Shown here in pieces: positions 34,940 to 44,499 of a DNA stretch of 64,000 nucleotides. The position numbers and the translations under genes were made by a program. Below the pieces are notes generated by a model. That model did no database searches. It had not been told where the DNA came from and saw only the letters and a program-made list of their open reading frames with translations. How positions within the stretch are numbered: position 1 is the first letter of the stretch; every line of letters starts with the position of its first letter. Origin of the DNA: Pseudobdellovibrionaceae bacterium (GTDB lineage Bacteria > Bdellovibrionota > Bdellovibrionia > Bdellovibrionales > JAMPXM01); NCBI GenBank assembly GCA_021463345.1, contig JAJTYM010000005.1, positions 47,734-111,733 of the forward strand, written 5' to 3'.

Positions 34940-35677
34940 TCAGCGGAGGGGGTGTGGCGCGAGCTCGACGCGCGGGGTTTTCGCCTCCTCGTCGACGACG
35001 AAGCGGTAACCGCTGCCGTGCACGGACTCGATGTACGTCGCTTTCGGCCCGAGCTTCTTGCGCAGTTTCGATATGTGCGTGTCGACCGAGCGCGAATACA
35101 CATGGATGCTCTCACCCCAAACCGAGTTGAGGATTTCATCGCGCGAGTAGACCTTGTTGACTTCCTTGCAAAGGAACAGGAGCAGCTTGAACTCGATGGG
35201 CGTGAGATCGACGTCGTGCGCCTGGCCGTTCTCGAAGACCTGCACTTTCTGGGTGTTCTTGTTGATCTCGATGTCGCCGAGCTTGAGAATGTCGGATTCC
35301 ATCTTTTCCCTGTCGCGCTTGCGCAGGCGGGAGTCGACGCGCGCCTTGAGTTCGAGCGGATCGAACGGCTTGGAGATGAAGTCGTCCGCGCCGACCGAGA
35401 AGCCGAGGACTTTGTCCGACACCGAGTTCTTCGCGGTCAGGAAGATCACGGGCACGCTTTTGAGTTGGTCGTCGGTCTGCAGGATGGAGCAGAGGCGGTA
35501 GCCGTCCCCGTCGGGCAGCATCACGTCGAGCAGGATCAAGTCGAACGATTTCTTCTGCAGGATTTTCGAGGCTTCACCGAGCGTTTTCGCCCATTCGAGG
35601 TGGACCGAACTGCCGAGAGCGCGTTTCACCAGATTGAATGCGTCTGAAGAATCTTCGACAAGCAGGACGTTGTGCAC
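34940..35677 (-). CDS. OmpR-family response regulator
   Basis: 245 aa. Receiver domain with Asp51 in LILLDVMLPDG, Thr in IFLTAKN and Lys in FISKPFDP. C-terminal winged helix (PIEFKLLLFLCK, VYSRSVDTHISKLRKKL, GSGYRF). GTG start at 35677. No kinase gene is adjacent. An inverted repeat TTGTTG-N9-CAACAA (35848-35868) in the upstream spacer may be an operator. Confidence 0.93.
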   Translation of the reverse strand: MHNVLLVEDSSDAFNLVKRALGSSVHLEWAKTLGEASKILQKKSFDLILLDVMLPDGDGYRLCSILQTDDQLKSVPVIFLTAKNSVSDKVLGFSVGADDFISKPFDPLELKARVDSRLRKRDREKMESDILKLGDIEINKNTQKVQVFENGQAHDVDLTPIEFKLLLFLCKEVNKVYSRDEILNSVWGESIHVYSRSVDTHISKLRKKLGPKATYIESVHGSGYRFVVDEEAKTPRVELAPHPLR

Positions 35678-36155
35678 GAAAAACCCCTCTGTTGATGAGC
35701 GTCTGAACTGATGATCCCCGCCGCCGCGGAGTCCGCGGCCGTTCTAGCCGCCCCCGTGAAACAACGTCAAGGGCGTTGAAAACCGAGAAGAAGATTACCA
35801 AATGCGTTCATGAATGCAAATGCGAGATGAGAAGATGTCTTCGATAATTGTTGTACTTTTCGCAACAAATGCGGGATCCCTCCCGCTCGCCTGGGGCCTC
35901 CGCTTTTTGTAAAACAATATAAATTTATTCAACCTGTGTTTCCGCGCGGATCGCCGATTCTGGCTTTGACAGCGCCAGCCCCGAGCGGGGAGATTGGGGT
36001 GGCTTCGAGCGCCGGTCGCGGCCGTCATCCGTCGCGGGCCGGCCGGGAACCCAGGTTCCCGAAGGCCGTCAGGGCCTTCGGGAACGAGGGCAGTCAGCAT
36101 GGGCGCGATCAGCTGAACGCGATCGCGCGTGGACAAGGGAGAGGGGGCCGCAGCG
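35678..36155. promoter_or_regulatory. 478-bp divergent spacer with AT-rich core
   Basis: The segment 35780-35940 is strikingly AT-rich for this genome. It holds TTCATGAA (palindrome near 35807), the inverted repeat TTGTTG-N9-CAACAA (35848-35868) and a TTGTAAAACAATATAAAT stretch (35907-35924) that could carry -10 elements in either direction. Overlapping hairpins lie at 36044-36085. No protein gene is supported. Confidence 0.5.
36044..36085 (+). promoter_or_regulatory. Two mutually exclusive hairpins in the HPt leader
   Basis: CGGGAACC (36044-36051) pairs with GGTTCCCG (36054-36061). The same GTTCCC segment is also the 5' arm of a 13-bp perfect stem 36055-36067 / 36073-36085 with a 5-nt loop. 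Only one can form at a time, about 70 nt before the HPt start. No U-tract follows. Confidence 0.6.
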
Positions 36156-36578
36156 ATGAGCGATAAAACGATCAACGACAAAACGGTCGGCGATTCGGGG
36201 AAAACGGATCAAGGGCGCGCGAGCGATGGGCGCATGGGCGAGGAGCGGGCGGGCGGCGACGCCGCCGGGAATTCGACCATGACCTGGGTCGTGCGGCCCG
36301 ACCCGGATCTCGAGGATCTCATCCCGTCGTTTCTCGGCAATCGCCGCAACGACCTCGTCGAGATCCGCGGGGCGGTCGCGCGTTCCGATTACGAATTCAT
36401 CCGTCGCACGGCGCACACGCTCAAGGGGATATGTCGACCCTACGGCTTCGGGCATCTCGAGATGCTCGCCAAGGAGTTGGAAGTGGCGGGGCAAGCCGAG
36501 GACGCCGCGGGCATTTCCAGGGTCGCCGCCGAGATGCAGGCGTATCTCGACAACGTCCGGGTCGTCTACGACAACTGA
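36156..36578 (+). CDS. Stand-alone HPt phosphotransfer protein
   Basis: 140 aa. The first 45 residues are polar and disordered. The HPt four-helix domain has RRTAHTLKGICRPYGFG, with phosphoaccepting His87, and HLEMLAKELE. It can pass phosphate between a hybrid kinase (such as 26651) and a response regulator. ATG 36156 is taken, with a purine-rich GGGAGAGGGGG upstream; GTG 36129 would add nine residues. Confidence 0.9.
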   Translation: MSDKTINDKTVGDSGKTDQGRASDGRMGEERAGGDAAGNSTMTWVVRPDPDLEDLIPSFLGNRRNDLVEIRGAVARSDYEFIRRTAHTLKGICRPYGFGHLEMLAKELEVAGQAEDAAGISRVAAEMQAYLDNVRVVYDN

Positions 36579-36586
36579 GCGGGAGG

Positions 36587-36606
36587 GGCGGGGCGACCGC
36601 CCCGCC
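36587..36606. terminator. GC hairpin between convergent HPt and pentapeptide genes
   Basis: An 8-bp stem GGCGGGGC / GCCCCGCC with GACC loop lies 9 nt after the HPt stop. No T-run follows on either strand, so terminator function is only suggested. Confidence 0.4.
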
Positions 36607-36638
36607 GGAACCGGCTTCCCGGCGGCCGGAGAGGGACG

Positions 36639-37280
36639 TCATTCGACTCCTTCCCCGCCCGACACCACTTCGACGTCCGGTTCGGCGTCGGTTCCCGTGT
36701 AGAGCAAGCCCAACTCGAGGGCTTCGGAGCGCTCGAAAGGGAGCGTCGTCGACTCGTCGAACAGGGCGCCGGCGAGTTTGGCGTGGGCGAGCCGAGCCGT
36801 CGACATCCGCGCCGCGCGCAGGTCGGCGGCTCGGAGGTCGGCGTTTTCGAGGTTGGCGCGCAGCAGGTTGGCGTCCCGCAGATCCGTCTGGGTCAAATCA
36901 GCGAAGCTGAGATCGGCGCCGTTGAGGTCCACGCCCTTCAGATCGGCGCCGTTGAGATTGGCGTGGCTCAGTCGCGCCCCGGCCAGTCGCGCTTTGCGCA
37001 GCTCGGCGTGCGAGAGTTGCGCGAGGACGAGTTCCGCGCCGTTCAGGTGGGCCTCGCTCAAGTCGGCGCCGGTGAGGTTGGCCCGGCTCAGGTCGTTTTC
37101 TTTGCGCGGGAGCGGGGCCGTGGGTGAGGGTTCCGGACGGATCACGCTCCCGCTGGATTCGCCGTCCCTGAGCAGGAGCCCGATCACTTCGGAATCCCAA
37201 TTCTCGCCCGAGACATCCTCGATCGCGGCGGATTTGCTTCGTTCGCGCTTGCGCGCGGGGGGCCGTCGGTTCGGTTTCAT
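36639..37280 (-). CDS. Pentapeptide-repeat protein with basic N-terminus
   Basis: 213 aa. Residues 1-20 are very basic (MKPNRRPPARKRERSK), 21-60 acidic linker, then about 25 pentapeptides (DLSRANLTGADLSEAHLNGA, ADLRAADLRAARMSTARL). The tail is acidic. The basic head could bind nucleic acid or membrane while the beta-helix acts as a spacer. Second pentapeptide protein of the window after 29300. ATG 37280 has GGGAGGAAGG upstream. Confidence 0.9.
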   Translation of the reverse strand: MKPNRRPPARKRERSKSAAIEDVSGENWDSEVIGLLLRDGESSGSVIRPEPSPTAPLPRKENDLSRANLTGADLSEAHLNGAELVLAQLSHAELRKARLAGARLSHANLNGADLKGVDLNGADLSFADLTQTDLRDANLLRANLENADLRAADLRAARMSTARLAHAKLAGALFDESTTLPFERSEALELGLLYTGTDAEPDVEVVSGGEGVE

Positions 37281-37555
37281 CGCCTTCCTCCCTCTCCGGG
37301 GCGGAGAGAATCCTTCAAGAGCCGCGATCGGAACGCGGCCTGCCCGCGCGCTTTGGCCCTTCCCTTTTGTTCGAGGTCGATTGTACCGGCCCGCCCCAAG
37401 GGCCGTGTTTCGAGTTGTCGGAGAATCGGTTAAGAAACGCACATCCCAGCCCCAGGTCCGGACCCGGCGCGCGCCGCCCTGGACGGAGGTCGCGGAATCG
37501 CGGCGCGCGAGCGCGTAAAGTTTCAGAATTCCGGAGAAATCCCGATTCATGAAGC

Positions 37556-38530
37556 ATGAGCAAGCCCAAGATGCACCCGGTGCCGATAGACGAGCTGATC
37601 GCGAAGCCGAAAGTGCTCGTCGATCTTTACGTCCAACTCTCGGACGCGAAGCACGTGCTCATCGCCAAGGCGGGGACGAGCACGTCGCCGGAGCACCTGA
37701 GGAAATTCAAAGACAAGGGAGTCGCGTACATGTACGTGCGGCCCGAGGACTTCCTGTCGCTCGTCCGGCAATCGATCTCCGTCGCGGGAATGGCCGTGAG
37801 CAACAGGGCGATCGACAATTTGAGCAAACTCAGCGTGATCGAGGAGGCTCTGAGCTCGGTCCATCGCGAGATGGCGGCGATCGGCGTCAACGAGCAGGTC
37901 CTCGGCCACGCCAAGCTCGTGACCGAGGCGACGATGACCGTCGTCGCTGGCCAGCCGCAGCTGTCCGCTCTCATAGAGAAGTTCCAAAACCTCTCCAACG
38001 ACCAGAGCAAGCATGTGATGATGGTGAGCATGGTCGCGGCGATGCTCGGCCAGGGGCACGAATGGATCAAGGCCGCCACGCTCGAGAAGCTCGCGCTCGG
38101 CGGGCTCTTGCACGACGTCGGCAAGATGAAGCTCCCTGGCGACATCGGGACCAAGGACCCGGCCCGCCTCGGACATGACGAACAGGTCATCTACAGGAGC
38201 CACCCGGAGCTTGGTCGCCAGTTGTTGTCGGGGATCAAGGGTTTGCCCGACGACGTCCTCCTCATGGTGTACGAGCACCACGAGCACTCCGATGGCAGCG
38301 GGTTCCCCAGGGGCCTCAAGGATTTCCAGATCAGTCCCCTCGCGCGCGTCATCGCGCTCGCCAACGGTTTCGCGGACCTCGTGCTCGACGGCGGGAGGAC
38401 GATCACGGAGCGCTCGGCCCGCAAAGCGGCCGACGAGATCGAGTTCCGGAAAGCGATGCTCTACAACAAGGACGCGCTCCGAGCGCTCAGGCGCTTGGTC
38501 GACGGCGAACCTTTGAAGAAGGCGGCCTGA
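37556..38530 (+). CDS. HD-GYP-type c-di-GMP phosphodiesterase
   Basis: 324 aa. An N-terminal domain of about 130 residues (DUF3391-like position) precedes the HD-GYP core: LLHDVGKMKLP with His186-Asp187, SHPELGRQLL and YEHHEHSDGSGFPRGL. The GYP triplet is GFP here. It would hydrolyse cyclic di-GMP in the cytosol. Its TGA abuts the GTG of the CheA-like kinase gene, so the two are translated together, linking c-di-GMP turnover to that kinase. Confidence 0.9.
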   Translation: MSKPKMHPVPIDELIAKPKVLVDLYVQLSDAKHVLIAKAGTSTSPEHLRKFKDKGVAYMYVRPEDFLSLVRQSISVAGMAVSNRAIDNLSKLSVIEEALSSVHREMAAIGVNEQVLGHAKLVTEATMTVVAGQPQLSALIEKFQNLSNDQSKHVMMVSMVAAMLGQGHEWIKAATLEKLALGGLLHDVGKMKLPGDIGTKDPARLGHDEQVIYRSHPELGRQLLSGIKGLPDDVLLMVYEHHEHSDGSGFPRGLKDFQISPLARVIALANGFADLVLDGGRTITERSARKAADEIEFRKAMLYNKDALRALRRLVDGEPLKKAA

Positions 38531-40519
38531 GTGTCCGAAGTCTTCCGGATGTTCGAAAACATGCAGGAAGCGGCGTTCGTCATCGACGAACGCCGCAACG
38601 TGCATTTCGCCAACAACGCCGCCGGCGCCCTGCTGGACGTCCCCATGCGCAAACTCGCCTCGGGCAGGCCGTTGGAGAGCTTCGTGCGCTTCGAACCCGG
38701 GCTGCTCGAGGACGGCGAGGACCTCGCGGGCGTCGAGCAGCCGTCGCAGGTGCGCGAGATCGAGTTCGTCACGCCGAACGGCAAGGTGGGTTTCGCGCAG
38801 GTCTCCGTGCAGGCGTTCCCGGCCCCGTTGCAGGCGTCGTTGGCGGCGGACGGCCATGGTCGGCGCTGGATCCTGTACCTGCGCGACGTGAGCCTCGAGA
38901 AGGTCTTGCACAACAAGTACCGCGGCGAGCTGGATCAAAAAGAGGCCGTCATAGGGGACCTTGAAAAGGCCCGGGCGGAATTGGAGAACTACTCGAAGAA
39001 CCTCGAGAAGATGGTCGAGGCGCGCACGGTTGAACTGCGCGAGGCGAACCGCTTGCTCGCCGCGATCCTCGACAGCCTCGGGCAGGGGATTTCCGTTTTC
39101 GACCGGGAAGGCAAGTGCCTCCCTGTCTATTCGAAATCCGCCGAGAGGATGTTCCGCGCCGCGCCCGCGGGCGCGGCGGTGGCGGATCTGCTCGGCCTCC
39201 AGGGCGCCGAGCGCGAGACGTTCGACAAATGGGTCGAGGCGATTTTCGCGGAGATGCTCGCGTTCGATGATCTCGCGCCGCTCGGCCCGTCCAAACTCTC
39301 GCGCGAGGGCCGCCACATCGCCGTCGACTTCCACCCCATGCGCGGCGAGGGCCGGTCCCTGCAAGGCGTCGTTTTGGTCGCGACCGACAAGACCGAGGAG
39401 ATGAGGGCCCGCGAGGAGGCCGAGCGCGAGCGCAGTTTCGCCAAACGCGTCACTCAGATCGCGCGGCACCGGCCGCAGTTCCGCATGTTCGCGTCCGAGG
39501 CCGAGCGGATACTCGGGGGGATGGCCGCGCTTCTGCGCGGCCCGCGCGACCCGGACGGGGAGGCGTTGGCGCGCGATCTGCACACCGTCAAGGGCGGGGC
39601 CGCGAGCTTCTCGCTGCTCGACATGGTCGACGCCGCGCACGCTTGCGAAGGCGCGTTGACCGCTTACCTCCGCGCGCGCGCGCCGGGCGCGCCGTGGCCG
39701 CCGGAGCTCAAGGAGCGGATCGCGGAGGGGGCCGAAAGCATGCGCCGCACGCTCGGCGATTTCCTGGAGACCCATGGTTACCTGACCGGCGGGCCGTTCG
39801 CGGGCGGAGCCCGGGCCGTCGAGGTCCCGGCGGCGACGCTCGCGGACTGGCGTCGCCGCCTCAAGGATCCGAGCCTCGCCGCGGGCTTGAGCGGCGAGAT
39901 CCTCCGGGACTGGTTGCAGGAGCCGGTCTCGAAGTCGTTTTTGCACGCCGATGGCTCGATGAAAGAACTCGCCGCGAGTCTCGGCAAGCGCGTCAAGCCC
40001 CTGCTCATCGAGGGCGGGGATTTGCGCGTCCTCCCGGAAGCGTTCTCGGATCTTTTCGCCACGTTCGTCCACGCGTTCCGCAACGCCGTCGACCATGGGT
40101 TGGAGGCGCCGGAAGAGCGCGCCGCCGCCGGCAAGGACGTCGAGGGCCAAGTCGCGATCAAGTTCGAGCGCCTCGAAAAAAACGGGGTGACCCTCCTGAA
40201 GGCGGAGATCCGCGACGACGGGCGGGGGATCGAGCCCGGCAGGGTCCGCGAGCGGCTCGAACGGAAAGGCCTGCCCGTCGATCCGTCGGCGAGCGACGAC
40301 GAGATCATCCAAGCCGTGTTCCTCGACGATTTCTCCACGGCCGCTTCAGTGACGGGAGTGTCCGGTAGGGGATTGGGCCTTTCGGCGGTCAAATGGCAAG
40401 CGGAGAAGATGGGCGGGCGGGCGTACGTGCGTTCGTCGCCCGGGTTCGGCACGGTTCTCGCCGTGATCGTCCCGGATCCGAGTTGCGACCGGGCCGGCGG
40501 CGTCAGGTTGGCGGGTTGA
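38531..40519 (+). CDS. CheA-like histidine kinase with two PAS domains and no CheW-like domain
   Basis: 662 aa, cytosolic. PAS 1 spans about 5-120 (AAFVIDERRNVHFANNAAGA), a coiled coil about 130-175, PAS 2 about 178-290 (GQGISVFDREGKCL). An HPt-like domain carries His351 in ARDLHTVKGGAASF. The ATPase starts with HAFRNAVDHGLEAPEERAAA (about 514), as in CheA, and has DDGRGIEPGRV and SGRGLGLSAVK. It ends right after the ATPase; the C-terminal CheW-like P5 domain is absent, so coupling to receptors must be different. GTG start directly after the HD-GYP stop. The likely partner is the convergent CheY. Confidence 0.9.
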   Translation: MSEVFRMFENMQEAAFVIDERRNVHFANNAAGALLDVPMRKLASGRPLESFVRFEPGLLEDGEDLAGVEQPSQVREIEFVTPNGKVGFAQVSVQAFPAPLQASLAADGHGRRWILYLRDVSLEKVLHNKYRGELDQKEAVIGDLEKARAELENYSKNLEKMVEARTVELREANRLLAAILDSLGQGISVFDREGKCLPVYSKSAERMFRAAPAGAAVADLLGLQGAERETFDKWVEAIFAEMLAFDDLAPLGPSKLSREGRHIAVDFHPMRGEGRSLQGVVLVATDKTEEMRAREEAERERSFAKRVTQIARHRPQFRMFASEAERILGGMAALLRGPRDPDGEALARDLHTVKGGAASFSLLDMVDAAHACEGALTAYLRARAPGAPWPPELKERIAEGAESMRRTLGDFLETHGYLTGGPFAGGARAVEVPAATLADWRRRLKDPSLAAGLSGEILRDWLQEPVSKSFLHADGSMKELAASLGKRVKPLLIEGGDLRVLPEAFSDLFATFVHAFRNAVDHGLEAPEERAAAGKDVEGQVAIKFERLEKNGVTLLKAEIRDDGRGIEPGRVRERLERKGLPVDPSASDDEIIQAVFLDDFSTAASVTGVSGRGLGLSAVKWQAEKMGGRAYVRSSPGFGTVLAVIVPDPSCDRAGGVRLAG

Positions 40520-40913
40520 GTTTCTGCCAGGTCCTCAGGAGTTTTTCCTCGAGGGTTCTCTCCTCGATCGGCTTCACGATGTAATTCGACACCTGCGCCA
40601 TCACGGCCTCCATCACCTTTTCTTTCTCGTTCTCGGTGGTGAGGATGAGGAACGGCAGGTTTTTCCAGTCGGGGATGCCGCGCACGAGTTTGAGCAGTTC
40701 GAGTCCCGTCATGTTGGGCATGTTCCAGTCGGAGATGACCAGTTCGAAGGGGTTGCCGGCCGCTTTGCTGGCGATCAGGGTCTGATAGGCGTCGCGGCCG
40801 TCGACGGCTTCGGTGACGTGCTTGAAGCCGAGTCGGCGCAGATAAGCCTTGAGAAGGTCCCGGAGGCTCGCCATGTCGTCGACGATGAGAACGCGCGTAT
40901 TCAACGGGAACAT
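40503..40913 (-). CDS. CheY-like response regulator
   Basis: 136 aa, a receiver domain only. Acidic pair Asp12-Asp13, phosphoacceptor Asp62 in LVISDWNMPNMTG, Thr in LILTTEN and Lys in YIVKPIEE. It closely follows chemotaxis CheY. Its end overlaps the CheA-like gene by 17 nt (convergent). TAAAAT lies 6 nt before the ATG, so the mRNA may be leaderless. Confidence 0.93.
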   Translation of the reverse strand: MFPLNTRVLIVDDMASLRDLLKAYLRRLGFKHVTEAVDGRDAYQTLIASKAAGNPFELVISDWNMPNMTGLELLKLVRGIPDWKNLPFLILTTENEKEKVMEAVMAQVSNYIVKPIEERTLEEKLLRTWQKLNPPT

Positions 40914-40919
40914 GCGACG

Positions 40920-40925
40920 ATTTTA
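40920..40925 (-). promoter_or_regulatory. -10 box immediately upstream of the CheY start
   Basis: TAAAAT on the minus strand, with CGTCGC between it and ATG 40913. Transcription would start at or within 1-2 nt of the start codon; there is no Shine-Dalgarno. Confidence 0.55.
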
Positions 40926-41036
40926 ACATGCGGGCGTTCGAAAGGGCCAACCAGGTTTTCGCGGTCGGCTTTTTCGACGGTCGGCACCGGTGCCCGGACG
41001 TTCGCCCGGGCGCCGGCGCCGATCCCGAACGGGCGC

Positions 41037-42713
41037 TCAGCGGCCGGTGCCGGATCCCTCGCGGAGCGCGCGGCGCAGGATCTTGCCGACGTTCGTCTTC
41101 GGCAGCTCGGAACGGAACTCCACGAAGCGCGGGACCTTGTAATTGGTCATGCGTTCGCGAGCGAAGCCGATGAGGTCTTCGGCCGTCACGCCCGGGTCCT
41201 TCTTGACCACGACGATTTTCACCACCTCGCCTGACTTCTCGTCGGGGGCGCCGATGGCGGCGACCTCCAGGACGCCGGGGTGGGCCGCCATCACGTCTTC
41301 GACTTCGTTCGGGTAGACGTTGAAGCCCGAGACGAGGATCATGTCTTTTTTTCGGTCCACGATCCTGAAGTAACCCTCCTCGTCGACCACCGCGATGTCG
41401 CCGGTCTTGAGCCAGCCGTCCTTGGTCATCATCGCGGCCGTCTCGTCGGGGCGTTGCCAGTAGCCTTTCATGACCTGCGGGCCCTTCACGCAGAGCTCGC
41501 CGCTTTGGCCGAGCGGGACCTCGTTTTCGCTCTCGTCGACGAGCTTCACGTCGGTGCTGGGCACGGGCAGGCCGATCGTGCCGACTTTGTCGCGGCCGTC
41601 GATCGGGTTCACGCAGACGACCGGAGAGGTTTCCGTGAGGCCGTAGCCCTCGGCGATCGGCGTTTCGGTCAGCTTCATCCAGCGTTCTGCGACCGCCTTC
41701 TGCAGGGCCATGCCGCCGGCGACGCTGATCTTGAGTTTTTTGAATCCCTTGCCGTCGAACTCCGGGTGGTTCATCAACGCGTTGAACAGGGTGTTGACCC
41801 CCGTGAGGACCGTGAACGGCGTGGTTTTGAGGGTTTTGATGAACGCCGGGATGTCGCGCGGGTTGGTGATGAGCACGTTCTCCCCGCCGAATTTGCAGAT
41901 GGCCAGCCCGTGCACGGTGAGGCAGAAAATATGGTACATCGGCAGCGCGGCGATGGCGATTTCCTCGCCTTCCTTGAGCAGCGTGCGCATCCAGAGGACG
42001 ATCTGTTCCATGTTGGCGACGCAGTTCCCGTGGGTGAGCATCGCGCCTTTGGAGACGCCCGTCGTGCCCCCGGTGTACTGCAGGAAGGCGACGTCGCCGA
42101 TCGACCGGGGTTGAGGCGCGAGCGTCATGCGCGCGCCTTTGGCGAGCGCGGCGTTGAACGGGATCGCCCGCGGCAACGAATACCTCGGCACCATCTTTTT
42201 GACGTGTTTCACCACCGCGTTGACGACCAGGCTCTTCGGGAGCCCGAGTTGGTCGCCGAGTTCGGTGACGATGACGTGCTCGATCCGGGTGTCTTTGAGG
42301 ATTTTCTCGAGATTGGCGGCGAAGTTCGCGACGATCACGACCGCTTTGGCGCCGGCGTCGAGAAACTGGTGTTTCATCTCGCGATCGGTGTAGAGAGGGT
42401 TGGTGTTGACGCAGACCAGGCCCGCTTTCAGCGCGCCGAACATCGCGATCGGGAACTGCAGGACGTTCGGCATTTGGATGGCGATCCGGTCGCCCTTTTT
42501 GAGTTTCAGCTCGTTCTGCAGGAACGCGGCGAACGCCGTCGATTTCTCGTCGAGCTCCCGGTACGTGAGCGATTTGCCCATGTTGGTGAAGGCCTTGCGA
42601 TCGGGGAACCGCCTCGCCGATTCGTCGAAGACGTCGAGGATGCTCGTATACCGGCTGATATCGATTTCAGGAGGAACCGACTCCGAGTAGCGTTTAAGCC
42701 AGATTTTCTCCAT
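41037..42713 (-). CDS. fadD: Long-chain fatty acid-CoA ligase
   Basis: AMP-forming acyl-CoA synthetase, 558 aa, close to E. coli FadD (561). ATP loop [14 protein letters not shown], adenylate motif [21 protein letters not shown], the FACS-type [18 protein letters not shown], and the catalytic Lys in TNVGKILRR. Acts at the inner membrane, activating fatty acids for beta-oxidation or lipid synthesis. ATG 42713 has GGGAGG about 7 nt upstream. Confidence 0.95.
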   Translation of the reverse strand: MEKIWLKRYSESVPPEIDISRYTSILDVFDESARRFPDRKAFTNMGKSLTYRELDEKSTAFAAFLQNELKLKKGDRIAIQMPNVLQFPIAMFGALKAGLVCVNTNPLYTDREMKHQFLDAGAKAVVIVANFAANLEKILKDTRIEHVIVTELGDQLGLPKSLVVNAVVKHVKKMVPRYSLPRAIPFNAALAKGARMTLAPQPRSIGDVAFLQYTGGTTGVSKGAMLTHGNCVANMEQIVLWMRTLLKEGEEIAIAALPMYHIFCLTVHGLAICKFGGENVLITNPRDIPAFIKTLKTTPFTVLTGVNTLFNALMNHPEFDGKGFKKLKISVAGGMALQKAVAERWMKLTETPIAEGYGLTETSPVVCVNPIDGRDKVGTIGLPVPSTDVKLVDESENEVPLGQSGELCVKGPQVMKGYWQRPDETAAMMTKDGWLKTGDIAVVDEEGYFRIVDRKKDMILVSGFNVYPNEVEDVMAAHPGVLEVAAIGAPDEKSGEVVKIVVVKKDPGVTAEDLIGFARERMTNYKVPRFVEFRSELPKTNVGKILRRALREGSGTGR

Positions 42714-42902
42714 CCCTGTGCCTCCCGCCGAATGTTCGGGCTTGAGTGTTCGCGTTCGAGTGCCTTTTCGAATGCCTGTGTCGGACGCCGGCGCTTGGGT
42801 CCCGCTCCGGATTCCGGCCCGGGGTCCCGCGTTCCCGAGGCGAGCCGCCGTCGCCTTCAATGAAAAGGTACGGTGGACCCGGGCGTTGGTCAATGGAGCC
42901 GC

Positions 42903-44405
42903 TCACCGCGTCCCCAGCAACGCGCGGTATTTGCCCTCCAAGTAACGCATGTAGGGCGCGGTCTCGAGATCGCGGCCCGTGGCGTGGCGCACCGTTTCGG
43001 GCCCCGTGCGCATGCGCCCGTGGGAATGCACGTTCGCCCTCAGCCAGGAGAGCAAACCATCGAACCGGCCGGAGCGCACCTGGTCGTCGAGCCCTGGGAG
43101 CGCGCGCCGGGCCGCCTCGAGGAATTGCGCGCTCATGACGTTGCCGAGCGTGTAGCCCTGGAAAGCCCCGCCGATCAGGCCGCCGTACCAGTGGACGTCC
43201 TGAAGGCAGCCGTCCCCGTCGTGCGGCGGCGTGAGCCCGAGATCCGCCTCGTAGCGGGCGTTCCACGCGTCGCGGAGATCCTCCGCCCGCAAGCGGTCCT
43301 CGAGCATGTCGATCTCGAGGTCGAAGCGGATCATGACGTGCAGGTTGTACGTGACTTCGTCGGCGTCGGTGCGGATCAGGCTGCGCTCGACGCGGTTGAT
43401 GGCGCGGTGGAACGCGTCGAGGGGCACGTCGCCGAACTGCGCGGGGAACGAATCCCGGAGCTCGGGGTAAAAGTGCTCCCAAAAAGGCCGGCTGCGGCCG
43501 ACGATGTTCTCCCAGAGCCGCGACTGGCTTTCGTGCACGCCCGAGGACGTGCCGCGGGCGAGCGGAGTGCCTTCGAGCGCCTCGTCGATGCCGAGCTCGT
43601 AGAGAGCGTGGCCGGCCTCGTGGATCGTGCTGAACAGCGCTTCGCCGAAGTCGTCTTTTTTCACGCGCGTGGTGATGCGCACGTCGTTCGCGTTGAAGCG
43701 GATCATGAACGGGTGCGCCGTCATGTCCTGGCGCCCGCGGCTGAAATCGTAGCCCAGCTTGCGGATGACGAGCGCCCCGAACTCGATCTGCTTGCGCTCA
43801 TCGAACTCGCGGCGCAGGCAGGAGTTGTCGAATGGCGGTCGCGCCGTGATTTCCCTCGCGAGCGGGACGAGCCTCGCGCGCAGCTCGGCGAACAGGGGAC
43901 GCAGCGTCGCGACCGTCGAACCCGGATCGCTGCCGTCGATGAGCGGATCGGCCGCGTGCTGGAAGCCGGGAAAGAACGAGGAGTAGCGGCGGCTGAGGTC
44001 GAGCGTCTTCTTGAGCGGTTCCACGATCCGCTTGAAGTCGCGCGCCTCGCGCGCCTTTTTCCAGGCGTGGTACGTTTCCGTCACGTGCGCGGTCATCTCC
44101 TCGACGAACGCTCCCGGGACCCGGGTGTCCCGCTCGAAATCCTCGCGAGCCACGCGCAGGAGCGCCGCTTCGGTCGCGTCGGCCGGCGATCGCGCCTCGA
44201 GCCTCTCGAGGAGGCGGCCGAGCTCCGCGTCGGTGCTTCTTTCGTGCGCGAGCCGCTCGATGGCGGCGAGCTGCTCGCCCCGGTGCTTCGCGCCCCGTTC
44301 GGGCATCAACGTCGACTGGTCCCAGTGCATGAGAGCGGCCGCGGAGCGCAGGCTCGCGATGTCCGAAAGGCGTTTTTTCAGCTGCTGCAACTCGTTCGCT
44401 GGCAT
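42903..44405 (-). CDS. Carboxypeptidase Taq (M32)
   Basis: Zinc metallocarboxypeptidase, 500 aa, the normal length for the family. The HEXXH motif is in STIHEAGHALYELG, followed by GTSSGVHESQSRLWEN with the third ligand Glu. RFDLEIDMLEDRL and the C-terminal WLRANVHSHGR segment are also conserved. Cytosolic. ATG 44405 has AAGGGG upstream. It lies 94 nt from the large outer-membrane protein gene on the same strand. Confidence 0.95.
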   Translation of the reverse strand: MPANELQQLKKRLSDIASLRSAAALMHWDQSTLMPERGAKHRGEQLAAIERLAHERSTDAELGRLLERLEARSPADATEAALLRVAREDFERDTRVPGAFVEEMTAHVTETYHAWKKAREARDFKRIVEPLKKTLDLSRRYSSFFPGFQHAADPLIDGSDPGSTVATLRPLFAELRARLVPLAREITARPPFDNSCLRREFDERKQIEFGALVIRKLGYDFSRGRQDMTAHPFMIRFNANDVRITTRVKKDDFGEALFSTIHEAGHALYELGIDEALEGTPLARGTSSGVHESQSRLWENIVGRSRPFWEHFYPELRDSFPAQFGDVPLDAFHRAINRVERSLIRTDADEVTYNLHVMIRFDLEIDMLEDRLRAEDLRDAWNARYEADLGLTPPHDGDGCLQDVHWYGGLIGGAFQGYTLGNVMSAQFLEAARRALPGLDDQVRSGRFDGLLSWLRANVHSHGRMRTGPETVRHATGRDLETAPYMRYLEGKYRALLGTR

Positions 44406-44499
44406 AGATCCCCTTCGACGGAGCCCCCGTCATGGCGAATTCCGCTCCTCGCGCGCGCTGCGGGGCTTCGGCGAGGGAGTCCGGGGCGGGTTTCGGAAC

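Noticed and set aside
37547..40312. 921-codon antisense frame opposite HD-GYP and CheA-like genes
   Set aside because: The opposite strand has complete catalytic motifs; this frame shows none and has a biased composition.
42714..42902. Repeated TTCGxGTG-like words between fadD and the M32 gene
   Set aside because: Spacing is irregular and matches are short; not a convincing repeat array.
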